Of a stretch of 64,000 bases of DNA, positions 48,098 through 58,059 are shown piece by piece. Numbering within the stretch: position 1 is the first letter of the stretch; each line of letters opens with the position of its first letter. A program made the position numbers and the translations under genes. The stretch is from Sacculina carcini (Eukaryota; Arthropoda; Thecostraca; Sacculinidae). The notes under the pieces were generated by a model. It did no database searches, had not been told where the DNA came from, and worked only from the letters and a program-made list of their open reading frames with translations. The DNA is taken from assembly GCA_916048095.2 (NCBI GenBank), contig OU696594.1, forward strand, positions 1,291,001 through 1,355,000, read 5' to 3'.

Positions 48098-48272
48098 AGG
48101 CGGATGAAGTGAATATTTATATTGGGGCTAAATATTTTATATTGGTTTGTTGAAAATGTTTTTTAGAAGATATATCAAAATTAGGGATAAACATTGCATG
48201 TGAAGGACATTTTTAAAAACGTATTTCAAAAAGGCTAAGCCCCCCTGCAAAATTCCTGGATCCGCCATTGTT
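48098..48272. mobile_element. hAT-type MITE fragment
   Basis: The right end, as reverse complement, reads CAATGGCGGATCCAGGAATT followed by a GGGGGGCTTAG tract, a widespread hAT MITE terminus. A candidate left end is ATAGGCGGATGAAGTG near 48097. The minus-strand frame containing MADPGILQGG is the well-known spurious translation of such termini. No target duplication was identified. Confidence 0.5.
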
Positions 48273-48722
48273 TCCATTGATCGCTGTGTTAAATCTATCA
48301 GTCGTCGGTGGAAATGACATGGTCTTGAATACACGGTTATATCTTTTAGAATGTTGGCACTACATATCTTAAAAATATATCATCTTGTAGAAGACAAAAT
48401 TACCAATCTGATGATATAAAAAACTGTCTATTCTGTTGAGGAGTTGTCCTCAAACCCGTGACATAAAATCCCCAAAATGTGAAAAACTCGTTTCTGCACA
48501 CACACAGACAGAATAACGTTTTGATTATTATCGGGTTTATATGCTGGTTTATATATAATGCAATAAGTTATAATGCTTTTATTGTCTAGTACCTCACACA
48601 CAAACTCAACCCGACACAAACTCAACCCCAAGCTAGTGATTATTTTTGACGTATAAGAGGAGGTACGCATTCTTCGTCCTCACGCTTGACTCGCTGATGA
48701 GGGACACGATGAGGCCGAACAC
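48273..48722. other. Non-coding sequence
   Basis: No recognisable gene or repeat apart from a short AAACTCAACCC duplication near 48603-48630. An 80-codon minus-strand frame here resembles nothing known. Confidence 0.35.
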
Positions 48723-48817
48723 GCGGGATGAGGCTGAATCGGCGGGATAAGGCCGAATCCGCGGGATGAGGCTAAGTCCGCGGGATGAGGCTGAATCCGC
48801 GGGACGAGGCCGGCGGG
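48723..48817. repeat. 19-bp GC-rich minisatellite, five units
   Basis: GCGGGATGAGGCTGAATCC units start at 48723, 48742, 48761, 48780 and 48799. Frames through it are artefacts. Confidence 0.95.
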
Positions 48818-48995
48818 GGGAGATGACTGTCTCTTTTTAATTTCTTTTGGTTCTTCCTTCTTCGAAGATTTCTTTTGAAGATTGTTGTGAATGCGAGATG
48901 CGAGCTGCCGCCAACAAAACAAAAATCGGCAGCGTTTGGCGGAAAACGGGAAAGACGGAAAATCCCTCGACAAACAAACAAAAAAAGTCCTCAAA

Positions 48996-49425
48996 CAGAC
49001 ACAAATGACCTCAATTACCTTGAAAATGACATTGGAGATCAACAAAACTTAGCCTATGACCTTCTTGCATCCATTTCACCCCTAGGGACCAAGTTTCATC
49101 AAAATCGGTCCAGTGGTTTAGAAGGAGATTGGATAAACAGACACAAATGATCTCAATGACCTTGAAAATGACCTCGGAGGTCAACAAAACCCAGCCTATG
49201 ACCTTCTTGCATCCATTTTACCCCTAGGGACCAAGTTTAATCAAAATCGGTCCAGTGGTTTAGAAGGAGATCGGGTAAACAGACACAAATGACCTCAATG
49301 ACCTTGAAAATGACCTCGGAGGTCAACAAAACCCAGCCTATGACCTTCTTGCATCCATTTTACCCCTAGGGACCAAGTTTAATCAAAATCGGTCCAATGG
49401 TATAGGAGGAGATAGGATACAAACA
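48996..49425. repeat. 142-bp tandem repeat, three units
   Basis: Units start CAGACACAAATGA at about 48996, 49137 and 49280. They include TGACCTTGAAAATGACC, CTATGACCTTCTTGCATCC and ATCAAAATCGGTCCAGTGG. The last wording is common in dispersed invertebrate repeats. Units two and three are nearly identical. Confidence 0.9.
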
Positions 49426-49494
49426 GACATTTAGAAAATTTGCAATCAGTGCAGGGCTAAAAAACCATCAATTCGGACCGTCGGGCCGAATTGG

Positions 49495-50230
49495 AAAATG
49501 CTGCAGTCGTTTCTGTTTGTCGTTTCTCGCAAAGAGCGCGTGTTGCTCAACGGTAGAACGTCACAGGGGTCCGATGTAACCAGCCGAGTGCCGTAGGGAT
49601 CCATACTGAGTCCGTACTGAGTCCGCTCCTGTTTGACATACTCGTCAATGACCTAGCAGTGAGCTTGCTAGACTCGGCGCTACTCTACGCTGACGATATC
49701 ATCAATTCTTCATTGTGTCGAGATGGCTACAGATGACCAAATTCTACAGTGTCTAATTGGCCGTTTTTGTACCTGCTGCAGTGAATGCGAGTTGAGACTT
49801 GAATCAATCAAATGTTGAAAGCTCAGCGTTACACTCAGAAAGCAGTTGTGCTCGTGCGAGTATAAAATCGGCGGTGAAATAGTACAGACGATTTGCGTGG
49901 TTCGTGTCCTGGGTGTCATGATGAATCTAATCTCACCGTCCTGGGTGTCATGATGAATCTAATCTCACCGTCCTGGGTGTCATGATGAATCTAATCTCAC
50001 CGTCCTGGGTGTCATGATGAATCTAATCTCACCGTCCTGGGTGTCATGATGAATCTAATCTCACCGTCCTGGGTGTCATGATGAATCTAATCTCACCGTC
50101 CTGGGTGTCAGGATGAATCTAATCTCACCGTCCTGGGTGTCAGGATGAATCTAATCTCACCGTCCTGGGTGTCATGATGAACGATAAACTCACCTTCGAC
50201 CCACATGCTGAAACCATTACTCAGGTAATT
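49495..50230 (+). pseudogene. RT pseudogene containing a minisatellite
   Basis: The frame pieces SDVTSRVP, then GSILSP, LLFDILVNDLA and LLYADDI (about 49560-49710) are RT motifs B and C of a non-LTR RT. They continue as LRLESIKC, KLSVTLRKQL, YKIGGEIVQTICVVRVLGVM and, after the repeat array, MMNDKLTFDPHAETIT (about 50175-50215). Several stops and shifts break it. The segment encoding VLGVMM has been amplified into nine 32-bp units in between. Confidence 0.7.
49906..50193. repeat. 32-bp minisatellite, nine units, inside the RT pseudogene
   Basis: GTCCTGGGTGTCATGATGAA units start exactly every 32 bp at 49906, 49938, 49970, 50002, 50034, 50066, 50098, 50130 and 50162. Units 7 and 8 share one substitution (AGGATG), and the ninth runs on into RT sequence. 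Confidence 0.95.
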
Positions 50231-50401
50231 GTGCGAGTAATTGGTTAGGTAATTGTGTGAGTGGTTGGTTAGGTAATTTTGCAGGTAATTGTTACCTAAA
50301 AATACCCCCTTACACAAAAATACCCAATTACCCCAAAAATACCCACCCAACCCAACGTTGAAGACCTCATTCAGCACAGTTTATTTTGACCTCTCTAGAT
50401 A

Positions 50402-51289
50402 GCCATGAACAAATCAACTGCGCTAATCACAATGTTTTCGCTCAATTATTTACAGCAGCCATTTGGCGATGCAATTGTTACTGAAACTCTTTGCCGATGA
50501 AAACTTGTGCTTGAGCAAAAACATTTTCGAGCACGACCTTGGTTGTTTTTTATATTTATTTTTATATTAAATAACGTGTGTATATACCTTTTTGAGCACC
50601 AGAAACGAAACCGATTTGAAACCTCATTATTCCATGTGTGCCCTAAAGTGACTACAACAAAAAACAGCTGAAATATAAAATATTCATGTAAAATAGGTGT
50701 TTTCTGTATATATATAAATGTGCTGTGTTTTTACACTACGCTACAAAAGGTTCTATTTTTAGACGCGGTGGCTTGGAAATACCTGGAAAAAACATCAAAA
50801 CAACTGTGTGTGGAAGTCATGTGCTTGGCACGTGAATTTTGCAAACTGCAGCTGCACAAATGTGCTAAGCACATGACTTCCACACACAGTTGTTTTGATG
50901 TTTTTTCCAGGTATTTCCAAGCCACTGCGTCTAAAAATAGAATCTTTTGTGGCGTAGTGTAAAAACACAGCACATTTATATATACAGAAAACACCTATTT
51001 TACATGAATATATTATATGTCAGCTGTTTTTTGTTGTAGTCACTTTAGGGCACACATGGAATAATGAGGTTTCAAATCGGTTTCGTTTCTGGTGCTCAAA
51101 AAGGTATATACACACGTTATTTAATATAAAAATAAATATAAAAAACAACCAAGGTCGTGCTCGAAAATGTTTTTGCTCAAACACAAGTTTTCATCGGCAA
51201 AGAGTTTCAGTAACAATTGCATCCCCAAATGGCTGCTGTAAATAATTGAGCGAAAACATTGTGATTAGCGTAGTTGATTTGTTCATGGC
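50402..51289. mobile_element. Foldback element: 888-bp near-perfect palindrome
   Basis: Arms 50402-50826 and 50867-51289 are reverse complements over about 425 bp with few mismatches, starting GCCATGAACAAATCAACT at each end. The loop of about 40 bp contains CTGCAGCTGCAC. Two apparent proteins from opposite strands (about 50720-50994) are almost identical because of the palindrome and are not genes. Its right end is the target of the next element. Confidence 0.9.
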
Positions 51290-51508
51290 TTAGACCAGTG
51301 TTTCTCAACCTTTTTGGCCCACTGTGCCAAATTGGAACATTTTAGACTGAGTGTGCCGCACCCTCCGGACATTTGTCTAAAAAAAGGTCATCAAATTTTG
51401 TCTCGAGACTTTTGTCTAAAACAGTGTTTCTCAACGTTTTATTATCTTGTGTCACATACAAACATTTTTACATGGCAGTGTACCACACCACAATCATCGC
51501 AAAGATTA

Positions 51509-52010
51509 TCAGTGCGATGATTGAAACTCCTTCTGCTCATTCATGGTGGCCTTGAAGTCCGGCTGCAGATGCGTCGACGCGATCTTGAGAGAAGCCAACA
51601 AGTGGGCGTCCGTGAGAGCAATTCTCTTGTTTGTCTTGGTGTTCTTCATCTTTGAGAAGAACTGCTCTGCACAATAGTTGGAACCAAACAAAGAAATGCA
51701 CTTGCTGGTCCATCAGCTCTGCTGCACCGAGCTGGTCCATCAGCTCCTTGGCCCTTATCCACGCGCTGCGGTCCCACCAGACCATTGTAGTCCTTGCTGT
51801 GCTTGGCTTCGTAGTGCCTCTTGATACAGTCTCTTTTGGGCCAGGACACCTTCTCATTGCAGATCAAGCAGAATATGTTGCCTCTGTCTTCCACGAAAAA
51901 GAATTCGTTGGTCCAGCACTCTTTGAATCCGCGGTTCTCCTCGGCGATCTTTCTCTTCTTAGTATGGCCAGACATACTGTTGTACTCACAATATGTACCC
52001 ATAATGAATG
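51509..52010 (-). pseudogene. hAT transposase, internally deleted (BED finger plus hATC end)
   Basis: The minus strand from about 51992 encodes MSGHTKKRKIAEENRGF, then WTNEFFFVEDRGNIFCLIC and a C-x2-C...H-x4-H BED-type zinc finger (CLIC, then RHYEAKH). After about 51770 the sequence jumps to FGSNYCAEQFFSKMKNTKTN and ALTDAHLLASLKIA (51691-51509, stop). These are the N- and C-terminal ends of GTF2IRD2/ZBED-like hAT transposases, normally about 500 residues apart. Catalytic DDE residues are gone, so it could only be mobilised in trans. A CTGATGGACCAGCT duplication near the joint may mark the deletion. Confidence 0.75.
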
Positions 52011-52235
52011 ACAAAAAAAGAACAATATGCGTTAACAGTGTGAGCAGCAGGGAATCATGCAGGAGCAATTATAGACACATCCCACTACTACACCAGCTAA
52101 CGCCCAACTGCCGTGTGGATTGCAACGTTGCCAGAATCGCAAACCCAGATTGTCGTGCTAGCATGCTAAAATAATTTTCTTACCAAAATTATCGCACTCC
52201 CATAAATCCATGCATAAACATATACTGTCGTCTGC

Positions 52236-52305
52236 GATTGTAGCGCAGTTGCTAGTCGCTGTCATCATTTTGCGAGGTTTAGGGTTCGAGTCCAGCATTT
52301 TTCTA
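52236..52305 (+). ncRNA. tRNA-like relic (A and B boxes)
   Basis: TAGCGCAGTTGCTAG (A-box-like, about 52242) and GGTTCGAGTCC (perfect B-box consensus, about 52282) lie at tRNA-like spacing, but the T stem and acceptor stem do not pair. Likely a decayed tRNA pseudogene or SINE head inside the hAT element. Confidence 0.4.
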
Positions 52306-52497
52306 ATTTTTTACTTTATCGTTTTTATAGCCATTTTGCAGTATTGATATTCTGAATGTTTTTTCATCAATTCCATATTAATAATGCTATCGTCTTGTTT
52401 TATGAAGTATATTTTTCAACTGGCTGATCGGTTGGTGCTAGCTGTGCCGCACTCAGACCCTTACTGTGCCGCGGGTTGAGAATCACTGGCTTAGACC

Positions 52498-52784
52498 CAT
52501 AAAAAGTCTTAACCAATAGAAAAGTCTGAATGTGAATGTTTTTATTTTAGATGTGGCAAAATATTTTCCCTCGAACTGCCTCGTATATAAACCCGCCCGT
52601 CGTGCGGAACTATAAATAGAATATAATGAATCAAAAAGCAAAAAGCTTATCCAATAGAAAAATATAAATTTGTAAATTCTTGTTTTAATTATTGACGAAG
52701 TTTTTTTCCTCAACACTGCTCAAGTTCACACCCATCCTTCGTGTGTAGTAATTCAGAAGTGTAACACTATCAAAACAATGAAAC
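52498..52784 (-). repeat. Satellite monomers in inverted orientation, left flank of the Gypsy element
   Basis: AACCCGCCCGTCGTGCGGAA (about 52590) is the reverse complement of the satellite box. The stretch around 52690-52784 matches the reverse of 36545-36700. The LTR element inserted after ACAATGAAAC. Confidence 0.85.
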
Positions 52785-53195
52785 TGTATTGCGTTTGTAT
52801 AATTTCCAAAGTTTAGTATATAATATTTGCTTTCCTTGTTACGTCTGTCATTTATCTATGTTTTAGTTTTCGCGTAACTTTTGCGTTACCTTGTTTTGAT
52901 TTGTCTGCGTTAGGATTGTATCACCTTGTTTGTTTGTTATTGTTTTGGTAAGTTGATAATTTTGATCAATCCTTTGTAAATTTATATTATTTTTGCAATA
53001 TTTATTTGATTATTTTTTTGTTAATGTATTTTCTTTTTATTGTTTTGAATATATTAGCATGTATGTGACATGACGTGTTAGGACCTAGGTCATGCCACGT
53101 CATGTAAAGCTGATTAGTTTTTTTTCCCTGAGAATACACGCAGTTAACACGCCAACGTTGATCTGTGTGGATACGCTGCGCATCGCTCCTGCACA
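52785..53195 (+). repeat. 5' LTR of CsRn1-like Gypsy element
   Basis: Starts TGTATTGCG and is taken to end at GCACA just before the primer-binding site, giving TG...CA ends and 411 bp. Its first 295 bp match the 3' LTR with two differences. It is AT-rich, with no clear TATA assignment. The 5-bp flank GAAAC on the left has no visible partner because the right side is truncated. Confidence 0.8.
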
Positions 53196-53196
53196 C

Positions 53197-53208
53197 TGGT
53201 GACCCCGA
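53197..53208 (+). promoter_or_regulatory. Primer-binding site, tRNA-Trp type
   Basis: TGGTGACCCCGA matches the complement of the 3' end of animal tRNA-Trp, the primer reported for the CsRn1 group, and lies one nucleotide after the LTR. Confidence 0.7.
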
Positions 53209-53219
53209 TATTTCGAAAA

Positions 53220-54023
53220 ATGGCGGAGGATGATAAATCTGTAGCGTGTCATAATGATTCCCATGTCGTCACTCGTGTGGGCATGAAAGCACCTCCATTC
53301 ATGGAGGGCTCAGCTGAGAGCTGGTTTCTTATCTTAGAAGCCCAATTCCACTTGAGCAAAATCGTGGCAGAAGACACCCGTTTTTATCACGTGATTTCAG
53401 CGCTTCCTGCTAACGTCATCAGTCGTCTTCCTCAATCGTGTTTGACCAAAGCTACATACTCCTCGGTAAAGGAAGAAGTTATTGAGCTGTACGAGCGAAC
53501 AAAGCCTGAGCTCTTTGAAGAGCTCATTTCAAAGCGTCCGCTTATCGGTCGTCCTTCGGCACGACTGAATGAGATTCAGTCGATCGCTCAAAAGGTTGGT
53601 GTCGCAGATGCGTTGATACGACATGAATTCATTAAATCTCTGCCAACGTCGGTTGCTACAGTTGTAGCCGCATTGAAAGAGTTACCGCTGGTGCAGGTAG
53701 GTAAACTTGCTGACGAGTTATTGACAATGTCAGGTAACACATCTTGTCTGGCGGTGTCAGCCGCTCCGGCGCTGCAGCGTGATCGCCGCCAGCCGACAGT
53801 CGAGACAACGGCTTCTTTCTGGCTTTGTCCATACCATCAAGGTCAAAGGCCGAAAATTTGTCGTGCACACATCTTTTACGGACAGCGGGCACGGACGTGC
53901 AAACCTTGGTGCCGCTGGCCCAACAAGCGGCAAGGTCTTCAAGTTCAATCATCATCGCGCTCAGCGTCTCGCTGTTCGTCACGTGACGCCTCTCCTGACA
54001 ACAGGACGCCGTCGGAAAACTGA
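53220..54023 (+). CDS. gag: Gypsy Gag polyprotein (CsRn1-like)
   Basis: 267 codons from the ATG at 53220, 12 nt after the primer site. The N-terminal two thirds (PPFMEGSAESWFLILEAQF; FYHVISALPANVISRL; a helical stretch to ADELL) match the retrotransposon Gag fold of CsRn1 relatives. The C-terminal part contains a Cys/His box of unusual order: CPYH, then YGQRARTCKPWC (C-x2-H...C-x3-C), in place of a CCHC knuckle, with about a dozen extra residues between H and C. It ends in a Ser/Arg-rich tail. The stop (54021-54023) is preceded by GGAAAAC, and pol is in the -1 frame, open from about 53993, so -1 frameshifting before the stop is plausible though the heptamer is not canonical. No nonsense or shift is evident. 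Confidence 0.8.
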   Translation: MAEDDKSVACHNDSHVVTRVGMKAPPFMEGSAESWFLILEAQFHLSKIVAEDTRFYHVISALPANVISRLPQSCLTKATYSSVKEEVIELYERTKPELFEELISKRPLIGRPSARLNEIQSIAQKVGVADALIRHEFIKSLPTSVATVVAALKELPLVQVGKLADELLTMSGNTSCLAVSAAPALQRDRRQPTVETTASFWLCPYHQGQRPKICRAHIFYGQRARTCKPWCRWPNKRQGLQVQSSSRSASRCSSRDASPDNRTPSEN

Positions 54024-54043
54024 CGAGGCAGGCCAGCACCAGC

Positions 54044-57000
54044 GTGAACGCGACAACTGGTCTGCCACTCTTAAAAGTCGCAGTCTGTTTACCGCAAAAT
54101 GTTGGCCCTATCAATTTCATTGTAGACACGGGGGCTGGGGTTTCCATAATTCCTCCCAGTTGTGTGCCACTTGGATGCTCGCTCGAAAATTCGTCGATTG
54201 TGTTTACGCAAGCGGGTGGTTCGCCACTACAGGTGTGTGGTGAAGTGACGTTGAGAGTATCTATCAGATGTTTGCGCCGTTCTTTCGTGTGGGCTTTTGT
54301 TGTCGCCGACGTAGTTCAGCCCATACTTGGTAACGACTTTCTCACGCATTTTCGTCTTATAGTGGATTGTGCGGGCAGGTGCATCAAAGACTTGACCACT
54401 GATGTCACATCTCCTGTTGCATTCTCGCCTGCCGTCCAAGAGATTTTGGTGAATACTCTATCAGATGTGGCGCCTTCGGTGAGGTCGTTGTTGTCTTGTT
54501 TCCCTCGTCTCACCGAGCCATATGTGTTTTCGTATGATGGCAAATCAAACACTGTAACACACAGTATCGACACAGGGTCTTCTCCGCCGGTGTATTCTTC
54601 ACCCAGACGACTTTCAGCTGAGAAGACCAAAGCAGCTCGAGCGTCTATCGAGATTATGGTACAACAAGGCATTCTTAGGCCCTCCAAGTCGGCGTGGGCG
54701 TCACCAATGCATCTGGTTCCCAAAGATGGACCGCATGAATGGTGTCTCACAGTGGACTATCGGCGATTGAATTCAGTTACGAAACCGGACAGGTTTCCAT
54801 TGCCCCATCTTTATGATGCGTCAAAGAATCTGTGCGGAAGTACGTGTTTCACTAAACTTGACTTGAAGAATGCATATCATCAGGTTCCCATGACTACAAG
54901 AGATATAGAAAAAACGGCCATGACAACACTTTTCGGGTTATATGAGTTCACCACGATGCCCCTTGGTCTTCGTAATGCGCCAGCTACGTTCCAACGCTTC
55001 ATTAATAACATTTTTGGACACCTCGATTTTTGCTTTTGGTACTTGGACGATGGTCCTATATTTTCTCCCGATCATGCCACTCATCGCAAACATTTGAATA
55101 TTGTGTTTTCTCTGTTAGCTCGTAACAACCTTCGTCTGAATATTTTTAAATGTCAATTTGAATGTTCAAGTCTTGACTTCCTTGGCTATTCCGTCACGCC
55201 GACTGGCATCAGGCCGCGTGAGCAAAAAGTACAGGCGGTCAAAGATTTTGAGAGACCTCAAGACTATGCCGGTCTCAGGCGTTTTCTCGGCATGTTGGGA
55301 TGGTATCGACGCATGATACCGAAATACGCGGATGTTGTCTTTCCTTTAACGGAAATGCTCCGTACACAACCGAACAGCAAACAACTTGAGTGGTCCGAAC
55401 CAGATATGTTGTCTTTTTGCGCCGCCAAACAGGCCCTCTGCGATTCAATGTTGTTGCATCATCCATTGCCGACTGCCACAACATACCAAATTGTTACAGA
55501 CGCATCCAGTCGTGCCATCGGAAGTGTCCTGAACCAACTTGTTGATGGAACACCTCAGCCGTTGGAGTTTTTCAGTCGGAAATTGACCGATACCCAGCGT
55601 CGATATTCTGTGTTTGATCGGGAGTTATTAGCTGCGTACCTATCCGTACAGCACTTCCGACACACCATTGAGGGACAACATGTGGTGTTATTTAGCGACC
55701 ACAAACCGCTCGTCAGCGCTTTTTATAGTCAGCGATCGGCGCACACTGACCGACAGCAGCGTCATCTCAGCTGTCTTCTCGAGTATGTGGCGGAGGTTCA
55801 CCACATAGCAGGAAGTGCTAACATTGTAGCTGACTGCTTGTCCCGGCCTGAAGAGGAAATATCCGCGAAAACTGACGTCCATGAGACAACCGCAGCAAAT
55901 GCCGTCATAGTAGACGCTCTTGATCTTAACGAAATTGCTGCCGCCCAAGAACACGATGATGAGACTCACCAACATTCTCACAATCTTGTCAAATTTCCTT
56001 TGAATGATTCCAAACATATCCTCTGTGAAACTTCCACTCCTTCTCCGCGTCCTTTCTTACCATCCAATTCTAGGTTTTCCATTTTTCAACGTTTTCACAA
56101 CATATCACATCCTGGTATCAAGGCCTCAATCCGCTTGATAAAACACCGCTACATGTGGCCATCTATGGACAAGGACATTAAATCGTGGGTGAAGGAGTGT
56201 GAAGCGTGTCAGATGTCCAAGATTGTTTGACACACTAGAAGCCCTATTGGTGATTTCAACCTGGCTGGAGGAAGATTCGAGCTCGTTCACCTCGACCTAG
56301 TCGGTCCGTTGCCAGCACCACAATGTCAATTGTCGTGCACCGCACCGTACCGATACATATTGACGATGGTGGATCGGACCAGCCGGTGGGTGGAGGCAGC
56401 ACCGCTCGTCGAGATTTCCAGCACGGCGGTGGCGCACGCGTTCGTCGAGACGTGGGTCTCAAGATTCGGGGTACCGCTCTACGTCATTACCGACAGAGGC
56501 ACCCAATTTGAGGCCGAACTGTTCAGTGAATTATCTCGGCTCATCGGATTCCACCGCATGCGTACCACGGCTTATCGACCTCAGACCAATGGTCTGGTCG
56601 AGCGCCTCCACCGCGTATTGAAGACTGCTCTCGTGGCGCGTAAATCTGATTTGTTTCTTTCGCTTCCGATTGTGTTCCTCGGTGTCAGACTTATGCCGAA
56701 AGAAGACGGCATCTCTCCGTTCACGGCTTTGACAGGAGGTAATTTGATGTGTCCTCGGCTCAAACTGGACCAACAGAGTTCTGTGCGCTCGCAGCACTCT
56801 TTTATCCAGGACCTGTGTCGTCGTATGAAAGAAATCGATTTCTCATCTCTCGGTGACGGTCGAACTACATCAGTGCCGCCGACGTATGTTCCGCGTGATT
56901 TGCAGACCTGTACACACGTGTGGGTACGAGTGGACCGCGTCCGTCGTCCGCTAGAGGCGCCGTACACAGGGCCATTCCGCGTCGTTCGCCGATCACCAAA

Positions 57001-57274
57001 AGTATTTTCGCTGGAGCTTCCGTCTGGTGAACAGAAAACTGTCTCTATAGATCGACTGAAACCGTCGTACTTGCCAGATTCTGTTTGTCGCCAGCCAGCT
57101 GTTGTAGGAGGTAATGGCGCGAACAAAGCTGCTGATGTCGCGGATGCTGGTGGTGAGGACCGCCGGAAACGTGAAAATTCAACCGACGCTGTGCCAGAGA
57201 TTATCACGACCACCACGACAAGATCGGGAAGATCGGTTCGTTTTCGGGCCAAGCCAGATTATAAATATTTTTAG
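54044..57274 (+). pseudogene. pol: Gypsy Pol polyprotein (protease, RT, RNase H, integrase), one in-frame TGA
   Basis: Domains in order: protease with VDTGAGVSIIP (about residues 26-36); RT with LTVDYRRLNSVT, KLDLKNAYHQVP and YLDD (followed by G); RNase H with TDASS, DRELLAAYL, SDHKPL and VADCLSRP; integrase zinc finger (H...H...C-x2-C, ending CEACQ). At 56228-56230 a TGA interrupts the frame just after the finger. The same frame then carries the integrase core with HLDLVG, TDRGTQFE and RPQTNGLVERLHR (D, D, E all visible) and a basic C-terminal tail to TAG-type termination at 57274. All catalytic residues are present, and one nonsense codon is the only lesion seen. CsRn1-group membership is inferred from RT wording and the Gag box. 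Confidence 0.85.
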
Positions 57275-57575
57275 AACGTGTATTGTACAATTAATTTGTT
57301 AGTGTTGCTGTGTATTGTTCTGTTTCACTGAGATTTTGACAGAATTACTGTGATGTTTGTGATCTTTGTAGGATCAGTTATCTTGTATGATGTGGTTTAT
57401 TCATCGTCTGTGCGTGAGCTTAGGTATTTCAATTGCAGATTGTGTATGTGTGTGTTCAAACATTTCTGTATTATTCTTTGGCAATTTGAGTGTTAAAACG
57501 CATCGATGTATAGCTAATTATCATTGTAATTGTCATTGATGTCTATTTGAACTCCGTTCTCCAAGGGGGAAGGTG
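57275..57575 (+). other. Gypsy 3' non-coding region with polypurine tract
   Basis: T/G-rich sequence ending in the polypurine tract AAGGGGGAAGG (57563-57573) directly before the 3' LTR. No env-like frame. Confidence 0.7.
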
Positions 57576-57870
57576 TGTATTGCGTTTGTATAATTTCCAA
57601 AGTTTAGTATATAATATTTGCTTTCCTTGTTACGTCTGTCATTTATCTATGTTTTAGTTTTCGCGTAACTTTTGCGTTACCTTGTTTTGATTTGTCTGCG
57701 TTAGGATTGTATCACCTTGTTTGTTTGTTATTGTTTTGGTAAGTTGATAATTTTGATCAATCCTTTGTAAATTTATATTATTTTTGCAATATTTATTTGA
57801 TTCTTTTTTTGTTAATGTATTTTCTTTTTATTGTTTTGAATATATTAGCGTGTATGTGACATGACGTGTT
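57576..57870 (+). repeat. 3' LTR of the Gypsy element, truncated
   Basis: Matches the first 295 bp of the 5' LTR with two substitutions by eye (ATTA/ATTC near 57802, GCA/GCG near 57850). It stops at GACGTGTT, where unrelated sequence begins; the last 116 bp expected from the 5' LTR are missing. Confidence 0.85.
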
Positions 57871-58059
57871 GTAGCGAACGCAAATACGGTAGGAACACTA
57901 GCCGTGTATTATCGCCACAACTCTTGGCAAGCGAATGAGCAGGCACTGGCTGAGCTTACACACCCGCACACACAAGCACGCGCGCTAAACTGTCGGTCGT
58001 TGACCCCACCGGTCACGCGCGGTCACAATACTGCTTGCGCCAGGCGCGTGGTGCCTACA
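57870..58059 (-). repeat. Putative LTR of a second Gypsy element, opposite orientation
   Basis: On the minus strand it begins TGTAGGCACC and ends GTTCGCTACA, 190 bp with TG...CA ends. It is preceded by the purine-rich CGAGGGGC and by RNase H coding sequence on the same strand. No second copy is present in the window, so the LTR assignment is inferred. Confidence 0.4.

Larger units (their letters stand above)
51296..52489 (-). mobile_element. hAT deletion derivative with perfect 8-bp target duplication
   Basis: Ends CAGTGTTTCTCAACCTTTTT and (reverse complement) CAGTGATTCTCAACCCGCGG are hAT termini, flanked by GCTTAGAC at 51288-51295 and 52490-52497. The interior keeps the BED-finger N-terminus and the extreme C-terminus of a transposase on the minus strand but lacks the catalytic middle. 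A second internal CAGTGTTTCTCAACG at 51423 suggests an additional nested or duplicated left end. Confidence 0.85.

Noticed and set aside
48137-48334. Minus-strand frame with MADPGILQGG
   Set aside because: A familiar spurious translation of hAT MITE termini.
49906-50193. Regular 32-bp repeats resembling a CRISPR array
   Set aside because: Repeats are directly adjacent without unique spacers, lie inside an RT pseudogene, and the window is eukaryotic. It is a minisatellite.
50720-50994. Two nearly identical 80-87-codon proteins on opposite strands
   Set aside because: They are the two arms of a palindrome translated from both strands; no family resemblance.
51415-51440. Second CAGTGTTTCTCAACG as the start of an independent nested hAT element
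   Set aside because: No matching right end or 8-bp duplication found for it; left as a possible internal duplication.
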